A DNA stretch of 64,000 nucleotides from Labedella phragmitis (GCF_004078635.1 NZ_RZNB01000005.1:62001-126000), one strand, 5' to 3'. Counted from the stretch's first letter, positions 7,543-18,136 are shown. Numbers and translations are program-made. The notes: generated from the sequence alone by a model not told the origin.

Positions 7543-8154
7543 ATGCCCATTTCCCTTGATCGCGCCCCCGGAGAACCCATGAGGCTCATGGTGATCGTCG
7601 GAAGCGTCCGCCCCGGTCGCGCGGGACTCCCCGTGTCGCTGTGGGTCCACGACCGTGTCGCCGAGGTCGGCGGCTTCGAGATCGACTTCGTCGACCTCGC
7701 GGAGCTCGAGCTTCCCTTCATGAACGAGCCGCTCGATCCCAAGCTCGGCCGCTACTCCTACCGCCACACGCTGGCTTGGAGCCGGCGCGTCGCCGCAGCC
7801 GATGCCTTCGTGTTCGTCTCGCCGGAGTACAACCACTCCTACTCGCCGGCGCTCAAGAACTCGATCGACTACCTCTTCCACGAGTGGTCGAGGAAGCCCG
7901 TCGGGTTCGTGAGCTACGGGGGAGTGGCGGGCGGGACCCGCGGGGTCGCTGCGCTCCTCCCCGTGCTCCACAGCCTTGGCCTCGTGCCCACGGTCGCCAC
8001 AGTCGACGTGCCCTTCGTGAGGCACCAGATCGACGACGGCTTCTTCATCCCGACGGATCGTCAGTCGGCCGATCTCGACACGATGCTCATCGAGATCAAG
8101 GAGCTTCAGGAGTCGCTCTCGGTCGTCCGCCGCGAGGCTCTCGCGGTTCGCTGA
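7543..8154 (+). CDS. NADPH-dependent FMN reductase (flavodoxin-like fold)
   Basis: The 203-residue protein of the NADPH-dependent FMN reductase family begins its fold with M-V-I-V-G-S-V-R-P-G-R, the phosphate-binding loop. It carries S-P-E-Y-N-H-S-Y-S-P-A-L-K-N, the signature for flavin binding. It likely reduces FMN or quinones/azo compounds with NAD(P)H in the cytosol. The ATG at 7543 is chosen because a perfect AGGAGG (7530-7535) sits seven bases upstream; the later ATG at 7579 has only GGAG. Divergent from the DUF4349 lipoprotein and convergent with an MFS exporter. Confidence 0.88.
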   Translation: MPISLDRAPGEPMRLMVIVGSVRPGRAGLPVSLWVHDRVAEVGGFEIDFVDLAELELPFMNEPLDPKLGRYSYRHTLAWSRRVAAADAFVFVSPEYNHSYSPALKNSIDYLFHEWSRKPVGFVSYGGVAGGTRGVAALLPVLHSLGLVPTVATVDVPFVRHQIDDGFFIPTDRQSADLDTMLIEIKELQESLSVVRREALAVR

Positions 8155-8249
8155 CACGACCGGACGCGTCGGCAGCGGCGTCGCCTTCGGGCGGCCCCGC
8201 TGTCGTCGTCGTTGTTGTTGAGCCGCTCGGAGCCGGCGGTGGTCGGACG

Positions 8250-9458
8250 TCAGGACGGCTGGACGGGAACCGGCTCGGTGTCCGCGAGGGGGCTCGCATC
8301 GCGACCCCGGAGGTCGGGGTGCCACCGCTTGCCGGCGGCGGGGACGAGGAAGCCGACGAAAGCGAGCGCGATCGCGGCCCAGAACGCCCCGCTCGGGCCG
8401 CTCTCGTCGATGAGGAATCCCGCGGCGGCGGAGCCCAGGGCCGCCCCGATGAGCTGTCCCGTTCCGACCCAGCCGTAGGCTTCGGCCGTGTCGCTGAACT
8501 TGACGCTCGACGAGACGATCGCGAAGAGCACCGCGAGGGCCGGTGCGATGCCGATGCCGGCGATGAAGAGGGTCGCGGCGAGCCACCACGCGTTGAGGAA
8601 GACGGCGGCGAGAGCCACTCCCGCGAAGACCACGAACATGCGTCGCGCGAGCGCCCATGGCCCGATCGGGACGTGCCCGAGGGCGAGCCCGCCTGCAAGG
8701 CTGCCGATGGAGAACACGGCGAGCACGATGCCGGCCTCGAGGCCGTCGTGACCGAAGGTCGCGACGACGCCGGCCTCGATCGCCGAGCACGCGCCGATCA
8801 GGAGGAATCCCACGACCGTCGCGAGGAGGACGGGCGGCTTGGCGAGCACCTGGCCGAGCTTGCGCCGGCTGCGCGGGATCCGGACGCGGCCGACCTCGGG
8901 GGAGGCGATGAACCAGATGCCGCCCGCGACCATGATGACGACGGCGAGCATGATTCCCCACACCGTGCCGACCTGGGTGGAGACGAACGTCGTGATGACG
9001 GGACCGAGGACCCAGATGATCTCCTGGGCCGACGCGTCGAGGGAGAAGAGCGGGGTGAGCTGTTGCGACGTCACCATCTTCGGGTAGATGGTGCGGACGG
9101 CCGGCTGGATCGGCGGGGTGCTGATGCCCGCGAGGAAGCCGAGGACCATGTAGAGCGGCACGGGCATGACGACGAGGGCGATCGTGCTCACGACGATGAC
9201 GGAGACGACGAGCGTCGTCACGAGGACCTTCCGCATGCCCCATGAGCCCATCCAGCGGCTCGTGAGGGGACCGGCGATGGCCTGGCCGATGCTCGTGGCG
9301 GCGAGCACGAGACCGGCGGCGCCGTACGACCCCGTCACCTGCTCGATGTGGAGGAGGAACGCGAGGGAGAGCATCCCGAAGGGGAAGCGGGCGAGGAGCT
9401 GCGCGCCGATGATCCGGGCGACCCCGGGGGCCGCGAGGAGGTTTCGGTAGCTGGACAC
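8250..9458 (-). CDS. MFS transporter
   Basis: The 402-residue membrane protein has about twelve predicted helices in two six-helix halves separated by a basic loop near residue 195 (P-R-S-R-R-K-L-G). The overall pattern (A-R-F-P-F-G-M-L at the N-terminus, G-x-x-T-S-R-W-M-G in the helix 2-3 loop) matches MFS drug-efflux-like proteins common in Actinobacteria. The substrate cannot be told. It starts with GTG, with TACACT eight bases upstream as a possible -10. Divergent from nrdH across a 434-bp region. Confidence 0.82.
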   Translation of the reverse strand: MSSYRNLLAAPGVARIIGAQLLARFPFGMLSLAFLLHIEQVTGSYGAAGLVLAATSIGQAIAGPLTSRWMGSWGMRKVLVTTLVVSVIVVSTIALVVMPVPLYMVLGFLAGISTPPIQPAVRTIYPKMVTSQQLTPLFSLDASAQEIIWVLGPVITTFVSTQVGTVWGIMLAVVIMVAGGIWFIASPEVGRVRIPRSRRKLGQVLAKPPVLLATVVGFLLIGACSAIEAGVVATFGHDGLEAGIVLAVFSIGSLAGGLALGHVPIGPWALARRMFVVFAGVALAAVFLNAWWLAATLFIAGIGIAPALAVLFAIVSSSVKFSDTAEAYGWVGTGQLIGAALGSAAAGFLIDESGPSGAFWAAIALAFVGFLVPAAGKRWHPDLRGRDASPLADTEPVPVQPS

Positions 9459-9892
9459 AGGACAACAGTGTATTGGGGTGCGACACGCCGGTGTCGCGTG
9501 GCCGATCGGCGGAATGTGGGTGGCCCCGAATACGTTGACATCTGTGGAGGGATCGCGGGCGACGGCAGCACGATTTCCGGCGGAATCGGCGTTTTTCCTC
9601 GTTCGGGGGACGACCCGCGGCCGGTGGAGAAAAGGGTGGATAACTCAGGATTCCCGTGGATAACCCCGTGGAAAACTACATCCGTGTAACTACTACCCCT
9701 TGGGGTGCAGACTCGGCGGGCTCACTAGATGTAGTATCGGAAGCCCGGTGGGAAACACCGGAGGTCCACGCCGGTCCGCCGGTGGAGACGGTTCTGTCGA
9801 ACGGCTCGTAGACCTCCGGAACGGCTCGTCCAGAACACCCGCCGGCATCAACTTCTAGAACGAACCGCACTCGAGGAGAAAGGTCCCCAACC
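9459..9892. promoter_or_regulatory. nrdH upstream region with repeated GTGGA boxes and structured leader
   Basis: No gene is seen. GTGGATAAC occurs at 9636-9644 and again exactly 20 bp later at 9656-9664. Each reverse-complements to an 8/9 match to the DnaA box TTATCCACA. Degenerate copies GTGGAGAAA (9624) and GTGGAAAAC (9668) lie 12 bp outside each. A TAGTAT -10 candidate at 9732-9737 sits within an ACTA-N4-TAGT inverted repeat (9724-9735) that could be an NrdR-like box. The leader contains a hairpin CCGGTG/CACCGG (about 9748-9764) and a direct repeat GAACGGCTCGT (near 9798 and 9820). Confidence 0.5.
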
Positions 9893-10126
9893 ATGGCGAT
9901 CACCGTTTACACGAAGCCCTCTTGCGTACAGTGCACGGCCACGTACCGCGCACTCGACAGCAAGGGCATCGAATACGAGGTCTTCGACCTCTCCGCCGAC
10001 GAGAAGGCGCTCGAAGCGGTCAAGTCGCTCGGGTACCTCCAGGCGCCCGTCGTCATCGCCGACGAGGACCACTGGTCGGGCTTCCGTCCCGACAAGATCG
10101 AGGAGCTCGCTCAGCGCCTCGCCTAG
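9893..10126 (+). CDS. nrdH: NrdH glutaredoxin-like electron donor
   Basis: The 77-residue thioredoxin-fold protein has the C-V-Q-C redox motif (C11, C14) and the C-terminal W-S-G-F-R-P-D-K-I signature specific to NrdH. It re-reduces the NrdE active-site disulphide, itself being recharged by thioredoxin reductase. First gene of the class Ib operon. AGGAGAAAGG lies just upstream of the ATG. Followed by 144 bases with a 16-bp direct repeat before nrdI. Confidence 0.96.
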   Translation: MAITVYTKPSCVQCTATYRALDSKGIEYEVFDLSADEKALEAVKSLGYLQAPVVIADEDHWSGFRPDKIEELAQRLA

Positions 10127-10143
10127 GCGACCGCTCAGCCCTT

Positions 10144-10180
10144 AGCTGCTTGCCAGGGGGCTTCAGCTGCTTGCCAGGGG
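10144..10180. repeat. 16-bp direct repeat in the nrdH-nrdI gap
   Basis: AGCTGCTTGCCAGGGG at 10144-10159 recurs identically at 10165-10180, five bases apart. It is followed by a small hairpin (CGCCG/CGGCG near 10187-10202). It could tune nrdI expression relative to nrdH, or be a simple duplication. Confidence 0.75.
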
Positions 10181-10270
10181 AGGGCGCCGTCTGACGGCGG
10201 CGTCCTCACCCCGGGACCATCCGGTCCCTCGTTCATCACTCGACGTCGGGAATCGTTCGGGAGGCGCTGC

Positions 10271-10740
10271 GTGGAGACGAGCAGCATGGTCGCCAGTACG
10301 GCCTCATCCGCCCGCTCGGCGGATTCCGCCCGCTCGGCGGATCCGGCCCGGATCGTCTATTTCTCGAGCGTCTCCGGCAACACCAAACGCTTCATCGACA
10401 AGCTCGGTGTTCCGGCGAAGCGCATCCCGCTCTTCGCGAAGGACCCGGCGCTCACGGTCGACGAGCCCTACGTGCTCATCCTGCCCACCTATGGCGGCGG
10501 GACCGAGGGCGGAGCCGTGCCCAAGCAGGTCATCCGCTTTCTCAACGACCCTCACAACCGTTCCCTCATCCGCGGAGTCATCGCGGCGGGGAACACCAAC
10601 TTCGGCGAGGCCTACGGCATCGCCGGCGACATCATCTCGGCCAAGTGCCACGTGCCGAACCTCTATCGCTTCGAACTCTTCGGGACCCCCGACGACGTCG
10701 AGCAGGTTCATGACGGATTGGAACAGTTTTGGAACAGACA

Positions 10741-10744
<4 letters not shown>
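10271..10744 (+). CDS. nrdI: NrdI flavodoxin for class Ib RNR
   Basis: The 157-residue flavodoxin-like protein carries [13 protein letters not shown] (FMN phosphate loop) and N-F-G-E-A-Y, the NrdI hallmarks. It supplies the oxidant that assembles the Mn2-tyrosyl cofactor of NrdF. The GTG at 10271 has GGGAGG seven bases upstream; an ATG follows at 10286. The first 26 residues are non-conserved and come partly from an 18-bp tandem duplication (10308-10343) that encodes S-A-R-S-A-D twice. The gene overlaps nrdE by GTGA. Confidence 0.93.
10308..10343. repeat. 18-bp tandem duplication within nrdI
   Basis: Two units, 10308-10325 and 10326-10343, differ at only the last base and keep the frame. They encode a repeated Ser-Ala-Arg-Ser-Ala-Asp in the unconserved N-terminal extension of NrdI. 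Confidence 0.85.
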
Positions 10745-13976
<3,232 letters not shown>

Positions 13977-14015
13977 AGTCCCCTGATGAACCGCTATTTA
14001 GCCGAGGAGGTGAAG

Positions 14016-14237
14016 ATGGATATTCGCAGCACCGAAGGTGAGCGTCGCGGACTGAGCGAGGCTCGTGCCCACGTATTGCCCACAGTCCATCGACACCGAT
14101 ACCGCGCGACGCCTAAGTCGCGCTCCTCGGCACCCCTATTTGGAGGGCTCTCGCGTGTATCCGCGGGGGCCCTCCTCCCGTTGTCCCCGGCGTCCGCATC
14201 GGGGTTGATGGCGACGAAAGGAGGTACCCCGCCATGA
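14016..14237 (+). CDS. Doubtful small basic protein in the nrdF-linked element
   Basis: A 73-codon frame with a strong GAGGAGG eight to ten bases before its ATG. Its stop overlaps the ATG of the next gene by ATGA. The product (M-D-I-R-S-T-E-G-E-R-R) is Arg/Ser-rich, matches no family I know and has no clear fold. It may be a real leader gene or a chance frame. Confidence 0.3.
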   Translation: MDIRSTEGERRGLSEARAHVLPTVHRHRYRATPKSRSSAPLFGGLSRVSAGALLPLSPASASGLMATKGGTPP

Positions 14238-14425
14238 CGAAGCACTTCCCTCAGGGGCCCGACGGGTCTTGGAAGACGGGTCAGCGCGTTCCGTTCGACG
14301 GAACTTGGGCTGACCAGTACGGGATCGTCAGCTTCCACGAACGTGGAGCGACGTTCCCGCCGTGCATCGACCGCAAGGGAGAATGCGCATTTCGCTATCT
14401 GGTCGAAGCTGTTGCAGCAGCGTAA
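14234..14425 (+). CDS. YjzC-like small protein
   Basis: A 63-residue protein with a perfect AAAGGAGGT eight bases before the ATG and a strong terminator just after, so it is certainly expressed-gene-like. The sequence (K-T-G-Q-R-V-P-F-D-G-T-W then F-P-P-C near residue 43) resembles the YjzC-like family of short proteins with a T-G-x-x-x-P-x-S-G start and an F-P-P-C motif. The role is unknown in any organism. It lies in the element bounded by nrdF repeats. Confidence 0.6.
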   Translation: MTKHFPQGPDGSWKTGQRVPFDGTWADQYGIVSFHERGATFPPCIDRKGECAFRYLVEAVAAA

Positions 14426-14448
14426 TTCGATCAGCTGATTGAGCAAGG

Positions 14449-14480
14449 GCCCCCGACTTCGGTCGGGGGTCTTTGTCATT
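14449..14480 (+). terminator. Rho-independent terminator with UUCG tetraloop
   Basis: CCCCCGAC (14450-14457), a TTCG loop, GTCGGGGG (14462-14469), then a T-rich TCTTTGTCATTT. One of the most canonical terminators in the window; it ends the small gene at 14234. Confidence 0.88.
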
Positions 14481-14540
14481 TAAGGGATGCGATCCTCGCG
14501 GTCGACGCACGATCGGAACAACACCTAGCATCGTTCATTT

Positions 14541-15092
14541 ATGCCCGGCGCCGCAAGGACTTTGAGCGTCCCGGGCGTGTCACTACACAGCTGTCGCGCG
14601 CGATCGCGCCTCGTCGACTGCCATCGCGACGGCGTCCAGGTCGTCGTCGAAGAGCTCGCCTTCACTGACTTCGCTCTGCGTTCGTTCGGCGACAACCCGT
14701 GGACGGGTGTCGGCATTGGCAGCCAGAGCGTCGTCGGCACCACCGCCGTTCAGATCACGGACGGGGCACACCTCGCGGTTGCTGTCGAAGGTGGCCTCGC
14801 ACTATTCATCCCGTGGATGATGCTGATACTCACCGCCGCCGTCACCGCGCTCTACGTACGTCCTCGTATGGCGCCAGTTCACCGATTCCTCGCACTGGCC
14901 CTGATCGTATTTATCGTCTACCAGTTCGGTGTCGCGTCGTTCGTGAACTCTTCCATCATCGGGAAGACACCTTTCCTGCTCTTCTGGGCGTCGTTCGGCA
15001 TCATGATGGCGCTCGCCCGCGTAGCCCGCGCCGACGCCCAGTCGGCCGAGCTTCAGAAAGAGCCAATTCCGGCGGCCGTCATCACGAAGTAG
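14541..15092 (+). pseudogene. 3' fragment of an O-antigen polymerase/ligase-like membrane protein
   Basis: From about residue 40 the 183-residue frame reads like the C-terminal third of a Wzy/WaaL-type polysaccharide polymerase: S-F-G-D-N-P-W-T-G-V-G-I-G-S, then three or four membrane helices. The first 35 residues are Arg/Ser-rich, unlike the family, and no RBS precedes the ATG. The N-terminal eight or so helices expected of a 400-residue polymerase are absent. I read it as a truncated relic; a short complete protein is less likely. It is followed 80 bases later by an acyltransferase, as in surface-polysaccharide loci. Confidence 0.5.
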
Positions 15093-15159
15093 AGCAGGGA
15101 AAGCGCGGGGGACGCGTGAGACGCACTAGAGGACCAACCAGCACGCGCCCGCTCTCCAG

Positions 15160-15165
15160 TATTGT
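15160..15165 (+). promoter_or_regulatory. -10 element, leaderless start for the acyltransferase
   Basis: TATTGT, then six bases, then the ATG at 15172. Confidence 0.4.
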
Positions 15166-15171
15166 CGCAGC

Positions 15172-16302
15172 ATGACGCCGCCCACCTCCTCAGCCCGCAT
15201 CCGCTCATTGGACGGGTTGAGGGGGTGGGCGGCTCTCATTGTTCTCATCAGCCATGTGATGCTGACCATCCCGGTGTTCGCGGAAGTCGTCTACAACGAG
15301 GTGTCGCCGTCCGATCTTTCCCCAGTCGAATATGTGCTCAGCTACACGCCTGCGCATCTATTGTGGGCTGGCCACGAAGCGGTGTTCCTCTTTTTCGTCC
15401 TCAGCGGCATCGTTCTGACGATGCCCGCGCTCCGCTTTCGGGATAGGTCGGCCTGGATGCGCTACTACCCGCGCCGCATCGTGCGGTTGTACGGGCCGGT
15501 CGTAGCTGCGGTGTTGTTCGGCGTCCTGCTTGTTCTCCTGGTGCCGCGGGTCGGTGCTGAGGGTCTCGGCCCATGGATCGATGATCGTCCGGCTACCCTC
15601 ACTCCCACGGGCGTGGCCCGTGACTTACTTCTGGTGTTCGGTGTATCGGGGGTTATCAGCCCCCTGTGGTCCCTTCGGTGGGAGGTTCTGTTCTCGCTCC
15701 TCTTGCCCCTGTATGTGTGGGCGGCAGTGAAATGGCGGAAGTTCGCCTGGGCGAAGTTGGGTCTCCTCACGGCGCTGATGATCGGTGGCGTCCTGATCGA
15801 TTCGGGCTACGTCTTCTACCTGGCCATGTTTGCGTTCGGTGCTTTGGCCGCAGTTCACCTTGAGGATCTGAGAACTGCCGCGGCGAGGATCAACAACATC
15901 ACATGGGTGTTGGTCCTCGGCGTAGGTGTCCTACTCACGACCGCGCGCTGGACGCTTGAGCCCTTGGTGAGGTCAGAAGCGCTGACGGTCCTACCGGCCT
16001 TCTTCGGGTGCGCAGTGCTCGTTTTCGTTGCCGCTTTCTGGCCGCCAGCGATGCGGCCGCTCGAGCATCCGGTGTCTCAGTGGCTCGGAAAGGTGTCGTT
16101 CAGCCTTTACCTCACCCACGAGCCCATAGTCATCGCTACCACGTTCATCTTCGGCCGGCAGGTCCCCCCGCTTGTGCCCGCGATCTCCATCGCCGTGTCC
16201 CTGGCAGCCGCATGGCTTTTTTTCCGATGGATCGAGGCACCGACACACTCGCTTTCGAGGCGCATCGGCGCGAAATCCCGACTGGGCGCGAGTTCCGCCT
16301 GA
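15172..16302 (+). CDS. Acyltransferase 3 family membrane protein
   Basis: The 376-residue protein has about ten membrane helices and the family's N-terminal signature S-L-D-G-L-R-G-W-A-A-L-x-V-L-x-S-H, with catalytic His28. It also has F-F-V-L-S-G and R-R-I-V-R-L-Y (about residue 105). Such enzymes O-acetylate or O-acylate cell-surface sugars or antibiotics at the membrane. The linked polymerase remnant suggests a polysaccharide substrate. Full length for the family. It lies inside the element bounded by nrdF repeats and uses more A/T-ending codons than neighbouring backbone genes, in line with acquisition. Its 3' end overlaps a convergent frame. Confidence 0.85.
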   Translation: MTPPTSSARIRSLDGLRGWAALIVLISHVMLTIPVFAEVVYNEVSPSDLSPVEYVLSYTPAHLLWAGHEAVFLFFVLSGIVLTMPALRFRDRSAWMRYYPRRIVRLYGPVVAAVLFGVLLVLLVPRVGAEGLGPWIDDRPATLTPTGVARDLLLVFGVSGVISPLWSLRWEVLFSLLLPLYVWAAVKWRKFAWAKLGLLTALMIGGVLIDSGYVFYLAMFAFGALAAVHLEDLRTAAARINNITWVLVLGVGVLLTTARWTLEPLVRSEALTVLPAFFGCAVLVFVAAFWPPAMRPLEHPVSQWLGKVSFSLYLTHEPIVIATTFIFGRQVPPLVPAISIAVSLAAAWLFFRWIEAPTHSLSRRIGAKSRLGASSA

Positions 16303-16642
16303 GTTGCTCGGTCACCTGGGAATCTCGACGCGTTGCGGTCGCGGCCCATCTGCTGCCTTGTACATCCCGAAACGCATCCTGTCCCCTGACGATCGAGTCG
16401 GGGTCGGGCACCTCGTAGAGGACGGACTGATTCGCGAGGTGGAGTTCGTCGAAGTACCCGAGCAGCTTCCGGTCCTGAGACTCGAGTGCCCATGCGACGA
16501 CGCGGTACTTCAGGACTTCGTCTCCACCGTTCGGGGGTGTGAGCTTCACGAGGCGGATGATCGCCTTCGGCAGGACGGGGTCGTTGCGCATGCACACCCA
16601 TTCGACGCGGGAGATGCGGATGGGTTTCGGTACGACGGTCAC
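16145..16642 (-). CDS. Unknown protein, C-terminal part probably spurious
   Basis: The GTG at 16642 follows GAGAGGAG at a good distance. The first 80-90 residues look protein-like (R-I-S-R-V-E-W-V, A-I-I-R-L-V-K-L, V-L-Y-E-V-P). Past about residue 110 the frame runs antisense into the acyltransferase gene for 158 bp and becomes Arg/Ser-rich, so the original stop seems lost. It is probably a truncated accessory gene fused to antisense sequence. No family is recognised. Confidence 0.4.
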   Translation of the reverse strand: MTVVPKPIRISRVEWVCMRNDPVLPKAIIRLVKLTPPNGGDEVLKYRVVAWALESQDRKLLGYFDELHLANQSVLYEVPDPDSIVRGQDAFRDVQGSRWAATATRRDSQVTEQLRRNSRPVGISRRCASKASVSVPRSIGKKAMRLPGTRRWRSRAQAGGPAGRR

Positions 16643-16688
16643 GGGTGCTCCTCTCTGGGGGAGCGCGCCGGCCCGTGCAGCAGAGACG

Positions 16689-16829
16689 TTACCTGACGGT
16701 GGTGACAGAGAGAAGCTGCGAGCCCTCCGGAATCTGCTCGATCGCTGCAGCTCGCGCCGCGTTGTAGTCGTCGCCTTCCGCTTCGATTTCGCGGACTTCG
16801 GTGGGGCGGATGTGGGCGATGACTTTCAT
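16689..16829 (-). CDS. 46-residue conserved-looking small protein of mobile DNA
   Basis: The frame runs from the ATG at 16827-16829 to a TAA at 16689-16691. It encodes M-K-V-I-A-H-I-R-P-T-E-V-R-E-I-E-A-E-G and, later, I-P-E-G-S-Q-L-L-S-V. The amphipathic beta-alpha-beta pattern and these phrases resemble small proteins seen in actinobacterial integrative elements and phages (recalled, not searched). It ends 47 bases before the neighbouring minus-strand gene starts, suggesting a two-gene minus-strand unit. Function unknown. Confidence 0.5.
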   Translation of the reverse strand: MKVIAHIRPTEVREIEAEGDDYNAARAAAIEQIPEGSQLLSVTTVR

Positions 16830-16877
16830 GCGTTCCAGGGTAGCCACGGCGGCCGACAGCGTCGTACGGTGGGCGTT

Positions 16878-16924
16878 GTCCGGCAGGGGTCGGCCTCGCT
16901 ACCCCCTGGCCGCCTCTGCCGGAC
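16878..16924. other. Stem-loop inside the nrdF-linked element
   Basis: GTCCGGCAG (16878-16886) pairs with CTGCCGGAC (16916-16924); inside, GGGGT pairs with ACCCC. The region from here to 17100 has no gene. It also has GCGAACC twice (about 17002 and 17012), which could be recombinase arm sites. Confidence 0.4.
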
Positions 16925-17100
16925 ACTCGCACCCGTGAGCTCGCTGCGGCTCGACGACGAGCCGCTTGGTCGGCCGCCTGCCCACCTTCTGCCCACACTT
17001 GAAGCGAACCACAGCGAACCAGAAGGAATCGTGGGGAACCGAACGCCCGCGCAAATTAGCGGATCCCGAACCCGGAGATCGTCGTTCCGGGGGCGTGCGT

Positions 17101-17186
17101 AGAACCACGACTTCTTCTCGGGGTCGGGCTCGTCGTATGTCATCGGCAAGGCCGTCAACACGGAGGACGAGGACTGGGACTTCTAG
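17101..17186 (+). repeat. Right copy of the nrdF 3' end (attR-like gene fragment)
   Basis: Encodes in frame the last 28 residues of NrdF, including the docking peptide and stop, but has no start or upstream gene. It is 84/86 identical to 13891-13976. A perfect-stem terminator follows 24 bases later, so this copy probably marks the original end of the nrd operon. Confidence 0.9.
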
Positions 17187-17209
17187 TCCGACACCGATCC
17201 GCGGACGAC

Positions 17210-17250
17210 CGGACGAGCCCCCGACGCATCACGCGTCGGGGGCTCGTCCG
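17210..17250 (+). terminator. Probable original nrdHIEF terminator
   Basis: A perfect 18-bp stem (17210-17227 with 17233-17250) around an ATCAC loop. It sits 23 bases after the displaced nrdF 3' fragment, while the intact nrdF 3.2 kb upstream lacks any terminator of its own. Confidence 0.8.
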
Positions 17251-17787
17251 CATCATGGAGCCGAGCGAGCCCGCCGGGGAGTCGGCGGAGACTGAGCGGG
17301 GATGGCGACGCCGCAGGCCGCCGTCGCTGTCAACCGTCTCCTCGCCGTCAGCACGATCCGGGTATTGTCACAAGGGATGGTTTTCCCATGTCGTGGCCGA
17401 CTCCTAGCACCCGTGACTCTCTGCAGGCGACCGCCCCACCATCCACGGGAGGACCGGCGGGTCGGCGGTTCGGGTCGCTGATCCGCCGGTCGCTCGAGGC
17501 CTGCTCAGCCCCGCTGCTGATCTCTCGCCGTAGTTCGGGCGCTGTAGTTCGGGCGTCGGCCGCGCGCGTGTGCGAAGTGCGAGTGCGAGTGCGGCGCACC
17601 GAGACACGGGCCCGACATCGGCCTTCCCCCCGGAAGGCGGACCAGAGCCCGTGTCTCGCGCGCTTCTTTCCATACCGGCGCAGCGGGAGCGCGCAGTATG
17701 GATGAGGCGGCGGCATCGACGGACGCCCCCGCCTCGTTAGAGGTCGTTCGGAGCGGTGCCGATACCGGATGGGTGAAGCGACGAGTG
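17251..17787. other. Non-coding stretch with nested inverted repeats
   Basis: No convincing gene lies in these 537 bases; open frames here are Arg/Pro-rich with no RBS or family features. A 12-bp direct repeat (GTAGTTCGGGCG near 17530 and 17545) and a long nested hairpin (17600-17658) stand out. A second small inverted repeat CCATAC/GTATGG (about 17669-17700) follows. Confidence 0.55.
17600..17658. ncRNA. Nested stem-loop, candidate structured RNA or terminator
   Basis: The outer stem CGAGACACGGGC (17600-17611) pairs perfectly with 17647-17658. An inner stem GCCTTCC (17621-17627) pairs with GGAAGGC (17632-17638) across CCCC. CTTCTTT follows at 17663, so a plus-strand terminator is possible. 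No gene just upstream on the plus strand needs one, other than a hypothetical short RNA. Confidence 0.35.
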
Positions 17788-17831
17788 GTGCGGGCCGCGG
17801 TCGTCCCCCCTCAGACGACCGAGGCCCGCAC
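17788..17831 (-). terminator. Terminator of the small minus-strand gene
   Basis: GTGCGGGCC (17788-17796) pairs with GGCCCGCAC (17823-17831), continued inward by GGTCGTC/GACGACC. It lies 18 bases past the stop of the gene at 17849. Confidence 0.7.
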
Positions 17832-17848
17832 GGGGTTCGCGCACCGGA

Positions 17849-18022
17849 TCAGTGCATGGCCACCTTCGGGTCGTGGCGCACCGATCCGGCGCCGATGAGC
17901 GAATCGAAGTAGCGGCGCTCGGCGGCGGAAGCCATCCGGTCGGGGACGTAGACGGCGCCGTTCACGCGCGGGAATCCCGAGCGCGTTACCACCAATCGAG
18001 TCCACTCGCGAATGCGTTCCAT
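17849..18022 (-). CDS. 57-residue protein of unknown function
   Basis: The ATG at 18022 has GAGGAGCGGGG upstream, and a strong terminator follows the stop, which supports a real gene. The product is basic with alternating hydrophobic residues (M-E-R-I-R-E-W-T-R-L-V-V and R-Y-F-D-S-L-I-G-A-G). It resembles no family I know. It lies downstream of the flavin reductase on the same strand with a 114-base gap. Confidence 0.5.
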   Translation of the reverse strand: MERIREWTRLVVTRSGFPRVNGAVYVPDRMASAAERRYFDSLIGAGSVRHDPKVAMH

Positions 18023-18136
18023 GCCGTTCCCCGCTCCTCGGACGTCCACGTCGGACGTTCTCTCACTGGAGGAGATGCGAAGTCACCGGGATCATGACGC
18101 GGGTCGTGGAGGAATCTCGGGAGTAGCCGGATCCCG

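Larger units (their letters stand above)
13977..17186. mobile_element. Decayed integrative element inserted at the nrdF 3' end
   Basis: The 3.2-kb segment is bounded by the 86-bp direct repeat of the nrdF 3' end. The operon's apparent terminator lies just outside the right repeat. The content is typical of accessory DNA: small orphan genes, a truncated polysaccharide polymerase, an O-acyltransferase, a broken minus-strand gene and a 46-residue phage/ICE-like protein. Base composition and codon use look less GC-biased than in the flanks. No integrase, excisionase or replication gene is recognisable, so it would be a remnant or a cassette mobilised in trans. The alternative is a simple tandem duplication followed by insertion. 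Confidence 0.6.

Noticed and set aside
14541-14660. N-terminal 35-40 residues of the polymerase-like frame as part of a complete protein
   Set aside because: No RBS, composition unlike a membrane protein N-terminus, and the following part starts mid-family.
13977-17100. Integrase or excisionase gene inside the nrdF-linked element
   Set aside because: All frames on both strands were read; no tyrosine (R-H-R-Y) or serine recombinase motifs were found.
17388-17705. Open frame of 105 codons
   Set aside because: Arg/Ser-rich, overlaps the nested hairpin, no RBS, and an equally long frame exists on the other strand.
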